Below are positions 60,778 to 64,000 of a DNA stretch of 64,000 nt, in pieces. The number at the start of each line of letters is the position of its first letter. Position 1 is the stretch's first letter. A program made the position numbers and the translations under genes. The stretch spans positions 1 through 64,000 of the forward strand of contig NZ_JOJL01000050.1 of NCBI RefSeq assembly GCF_000721705.1, given 5' to 3'. The stretch comes from Actinoplanes subtropicus. GTDB lineage: Bacteria; Actinomycetota; Actinomycetes; Mycobacteriales; Micromonosporaceae. The notes under the pieces are model-generated. The model ran no database searches and was not told the origin of the DNA. It was given only the letters and a program-made list of their open reading frames with translations.

Positions 60778-63700
60778 ATGCGGTTGCGACGTTCCAAGGT
60801 CCGTGCCGCGGTTACCGCGGCCGCCGGCGTGGTGGTCGTCTCGATCGTCGGTGTTCTGGTCAATCTGGCGACGTCGAAGCCCGGTTGGCTGCTGGTCGGC
60901 GGGGTCGTCGTGGCGGTGGCAGCCGCGGCGGCCATCGAGGCGTGGCGCGTACTCGGTGACCGGTCGCCGCACTCCCGACCCCTGAGCAGCGACAACGCGC
61001 TGGATCTCGACGGCCCGGCCGTTCCGCGGCCGGAGAAACTCGATGAGATCGTCGAAGCCCTGGCCCCCGATTCGCCGGCCGGGCGCACCGTGGCGATCGT
61101 CGGCTTCGGCGGCTTCGGAAAGACGACTCTGGCGCAGATGGTCACCCAGGACGCGCGGATCCGGGCCGCCATGACGACGCATTGGGTGGTGCTCGGCGAG
61201 GAGGTGGGCGGCGCCGCCCTCGCCGCGAAGATCAACGATGTGGTCGAACGGCTCACCAACCGGCGGCCCGGCTTCGCCACTGTCGAGCAGGCCGGCCGGC
61301 ACCTGGGCCAGGAACTCGCGGCCATGGCCGAAGACGGCCGTCCGGTGCTCCTCGTCGTCGACGACGTGTGGACCGACGAGCAGGCCCAGGCGTTCCTGTA
61401 CGGCGGCGAGGGCAGCAGCCGCCTGCTGACCACCCGGATGGCGAGGGTCATTCCGTCGTCGCTGCGGCGGGTCGACCTCGGGCCGATGCGGGACGAGCAG
61501 TCCCGGGACCTGCTGACGACCGGCGTCCCCGGACTGGCCGCCCCCACGATCCATCGCCTGCTGGAGCTCACCGGCCGGTGGCCGTTGCTGCTGGCACTCA
61601 GCAACGGCATCCTCCGCGATGCCGTCGACCGTGGCGAATCCCCGGAGGCCGCCGCCCGGCGGACCGCGGAGGCCCTGGACCACGGCGGGCCCACCGCCCT
61701 TGATCTCAGCGACGAGACGCGCCGCAACCGGGCGGCGAAACGGACGATCGACGCCAGCCTCTCGATCCTGTCGGCCGCCGACCAGGAACGCCTCATCGAC
61801 CTGGCAATCTTCGCGGAGGACACCCGAATCCCGCTGCATCTGATCGCGTCGCTCTGGCGAGGGACCGGCGGACTGACCCGGGACGAGACGGCGAATCTGT
61901 GCCGGCGGCTGCACTCCCGGTCGCTGCTGGCCGACTTCGACGAGGGCGAACAGACGGTTCAGCTGCACGACGTCATCCGGCACTACCTGCACGTCCGCGC
62001 CACGGACCGGCTGCAGGCGCTGAACCGGATACTGCTCGACGCCGCGTCGGCATCGGGTCGCGACTGGTGGAACCTCCCCGACAAGGAGGCGTATCTGTGG
62101 CGGCACCTCGGGTACCACATGCGCGTCGCGGGACGAGCCGCGGAGTTCGCGGCGACCGCCACCGACCTGCGCTGGGCGATGGCGAAGCTCCGCCGGTTCG
62201 GCGCCGCGTCGGTCTCCGACGACCTTGCCGGGCTCGAGAGCCCGGTCGCCGAGGCGCTGCGCCGCGCCTTGGACCGGCACGGCCACCTGCTGACCCCGAC
62301 CGACCCGCCGCATGCCGTCATCGATGTCTTCCTCGGCAGGATCGGCGACGATCCGGTGCTCGGGCACCTCGCCGCGGGATACGTCCCGGCGCCGGGCGAA
62401 CAGCGCCTGCTGCCCCGATGGCGTTTGCCCGACCTGCCGCACCCGGCGATGTACCGGATGACGCCGGACGCGATCAGCAGCTACCGCAACGTCCCCTACT
62501 CCCCGGACGGGACACAGGTCGTCACCCAGACAGCGGAGAACGACGCCGTCCTGCGCCGTACGGACAGCGGCGAGCCGCTGGTCGTGCTCGAGGACTCGAG
62601 CCGCGTCAACTACCCGGCCGTGTTCGCGCCGGACGGCTCGTGGATCGCTCTGGAAACCATCGAGAAGCCACTACGGCTCTGGAACACCGCGGACGGCCGG
62701 CGCCTGATCGACCTCGGCGAACACGAAGACTGGCTGTGGGCCGCCGTGGCGTCGCCCGACGGACGGTGGCTGGCCGGCACCGGCAGCGGGAAGGCCTGGC
62801 TATGGCCGGTATCGGGAGGTCCGGCTCAGTCGCTGCACAAGCGACACGAGGATGTTGATTCTCTCGTGTTCGCGCCGGACAGCTCATGGATCGCATCGGC
62901 CGGCGATGGGCCCGACGTTCGCATCCGGCCACTCACGGGAAACGGGGAGGCGCGGTCACTGACCGGCCACGCCAATCGCGTGAGCCTCGCACCCGCGGTG
63001 ATCGGGCCCTGGTTGATCGCCATCGACGACGACCACATCGTTCATTTCTGGGACACGCGCTCCTGGACCAGGTCACATCAGCTCAGGCTGCCGCAACAAC
63101 CGGTCGCCATCGAGGGGCCGGTCGACGGATCCTGGCTTGCCATCGCCGAGGAGGAACGCGTCACTCGCTGGAGCACCGATACCTGGGAGCTGATCGGCGG
63201 ATGGCGCCTCGGTGACCGCGACGTCCGGGCGAGATGCCTGGCGATCGACACTGCCGGGTCGTGCGTCGCGGTCGGTCGCTCCGACGGCCGGATCAACGTC
63301 TGGGACGCCGACGCCGGCAAGCTCCGCGGTGTTCTGCACGGGCACGGCAAGGAGGTGGAGGGGTGCCGGTTCCGGGCCGACGGCTCACTTGTCTCCACCG
63401 ACGGCGACGAGGTGCGAGTCTGGCAGCTTGACGAACTGGAGACCGACCATGTCAGATCTGCCGGTTTGGCCCACCCCGCGACGTGGCTCGCGGTAGCGCC
63501 GAGCGCGGGGTGGATGTCCACCGCGCACGGCACCCAATTGCGCTTCTGGCACGAGGAATCCTCGACCGTCGCCCCGGCGAGCCCCACTCCCCAGACGATT
63601 GAATTTCTGCATGCGGTCGACGAGCGGACCCTCGCCGTCGGACGGACCGGAGTAATCGAACTATGGGACGCCCGCCACATTGAACTCCTGTCGAGCACAG

Positions 63701-64000
63701 AAACGGAGCTCTCGTTTCTCCGACTCCCTTCGAGGCTGGTTCTGTCGCCTTCTCGGGCAGTCGACAGCTCGGCGTGGACCGGCCACGTCACTGTCTATGA
63801 CCTTGGCACCGGCCGGAAGGAGCTGGTGCTCGATCCCCGGCTGCTCCAGGAACGGCGCACGAGGTTTCGGCGGCTCACGGGATGGATGGCGGCGAAGTCG
63901 CCCTGGCTGCCTCGGCGTCTGCGTTACCCGTCGATCAGCTACCTGACGGTGGCGGCATCCGTGCTCGGCGATCGGCTCTTGACCATCGCCGACGACGGAG
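60778..64000 (+). CDS. Membrane-anchored STAND NTPase: 2TM + NB-ARC + WD40 repeats (3' end outside window)
   Basis: At least 1074 residues from ATG at 60778 behind AGGGG; no stop before the window edge. Two adjacent transmembrane helices (AAVTAAAGVVVVSIVGVLV and WLLVGGVVVAVAAAAAI, residues 10-53) are followed by NB-ARC: Walker A VGFGGFGKTT (108-117), Walker B VLLVVDDVW (190-198), GRWPLLLALSNGILRD (GLPLAL-type element) and a winged-helix part (LHDVIRHYLHVRA). From about residue 570 WD40-like blades run to the end (YSPDGTQVV, FAPDGSWIALETIEKPLRLWNTADG, GRINVWDADAG). The layout resembles STAND immunity or death-effector proteins in which ligand sensing opens a membrane effector; a signalling role is also possible. 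Confidence 0.92.
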   Translation, partial: MRLRRSKVRAAVTAAAGVVVVSIVGVLVNLATSKPGWLLVGGVVVAVAAAAAIEAWRVLGDRSPHSRPLSSDNALDLDGPAVPRPEKLDEIVEALAPDSPAGRTVAIVGFGGFGKTTLAQMVTQDARIRAAMTTHWVVLGEEVGGAALAAKINDVVERLTNRRPGFATVEQAGRHLGQELAAMAEDGRPVLLVVDDVWTDEQAQAFLYGGEGSSRLLTTRMARVIPSSLRRVDLGPMRDEQSRDLLTTGVPGLAAPTIHRLLELTGRWPLLLALSNGILRDAVDRGESPEAAARRTAEALDHGGPTALDLSDETRRNRAAKRTIDASLSILSAADQERLIDLAIFAEDTRIPLHLIASLWRGTGGLTRDETANLCRRLHSRSLLADFDEGEQTVQLHDVIRHYLHVRATDRLQALNRILLDAASASGRDWWNLPDKEAYLWRHLGYHMRVAGRAAEFAATATDLRWAMAKLRRFGAASVSDDLAGLESPVAEALRRALDRHGHLLTPTDPPHAVIDVFLGRIGDDPVLGHLAAGYVPAPGEQRLLPRWRLPDLPHPAMYRMTPDAISSYRNVPYSPDGTQVVTQTAENDAVLRRTDSGEPLVVLEDSSRVNYPAVFAPDGSWIALETIEKPLRLWNTADGRRLIDLGEHEDWLWAAVASPDGRWLAGTGSGKAWLWPVSGGPAQSLHKRHEDVDSLVFAPDSSWIASAGDGPDVRIRPLTGNGEARSLTGHANRVSLAPAVIGPWLIAIDDDHIVHFWDTRSWTRSHQLRLPQQPVAIEGPVDGSWLAIAEEERVTRWSTDTWELIGGWRLGDRDVRARCLAIDTAGSCVAVGRSDGRINVWDADAGKLRGVLHGHGKEVEGCRFRADGSLVSTDGDEVRVWQLDELETDHVRSAGLAHPATWLAVAPSAGWMSTAHGTQLRFWHEESSTVAPASPTPQTIEFLHAVDERTLAVGRTGVIELWDARHIELLSSTETELSFLRLPSRLVLSPSRAVDSSAWTGHVTVYDLGTGRKELVLDPRLLQERRTRFRRLTGWMAAKSPWLPRRLRYPSISYLTVAASVLGDRLLTIADDG

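Overview
The window is very GC-rich (about 70-73%), uses GTG and TTG starts freely, and has gene neighbourhoods typical of an actinomycete. The order lipA - DUF4191 - RDD protein - glnA, followed further on by glnE, a second glnA, panB, nadE, asd and ribA, together with polyprenol-linked mannosyltransferases, DrrAB-type exporters, LuxR/AfsR-like giant regulators and a long histone H1-like protein, points to Micromonosporaceae, probably Actinoplanes or a close relative. This is an inference from gene content and protein style; no database search was possible.

Layout. 1-2.9 kb: a membrane-anchored beta-propeller protein behind an archaeal-type aspartyl-tRNA synthetase whose leader is a recognisable T-box riboswitch with a GAC (Asp) specifier. 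3-13.3 kb: lipA, a dead response regulator, a cell-surface protein, a cyclase-family hydrolase, a large LuxR-type ATPase regulator with 33-bp internal repeats, DUF4191, RDD protein, then glnA behind a four-part GlnR box. 13.3-32 kb: small enzymes and regulators (cupin, PEBP, esterase/MarR pair, AfsR-like regulator), an ABC exporter, two GT-C mannosyltransferases, GNAT and WYL regulators, then glnE with an amidotransferase. 32-46 kb: LtrA, a MEDS-domain signalling pair, panB, nadE, glnA2, DUF350, an RNB ribonuclease, a 760-residue histone-like protein and asd. Thus GlnR site, GlnA, its adenylylation tyrosine, GlnE and the non-adenylylatable GlnA2 all lie in one window and outline nitrogen-assimilation control.

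46-52 kb: methyltransferase, M15 peptidase, ribA, a membrane protein, then an unusual pair: a GAPDH homologue that has lost catalytic residues and a pyridoxal-phosphate dehydratase-like protein with an aberrant N-terminus, driven by a strong promoter that contains a perfect palindrome. A TauE/SafE permease lies divergent to rnpB.

52-57 kb is the accessory zone. rnpB (RNase P RNA) is intact, and a 29-bp copy of its 3' end recurs 2,535 bp downstream, next to the C-terminal end of a tyrosine integrase. The two copies bracket an integrative-element remnant carrying a RelA/SpoT-family alarmone synthetase translationally coupled to a 93-residue partner, plus a large palindrome. This is the most promising candidate for a new defence or toxin-antitoxin system here. 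Beyond it come a DUF6082 protein and two decayed secreted-protein genes.

57-64 kb: monocarboxylate transporter MctP with its DUF3311 partner, a secreted GH18 chitinase, and, running off the right edge, a two-transmembrane NB-ARC WD40 STAND NTPase, another possible immunity protein.
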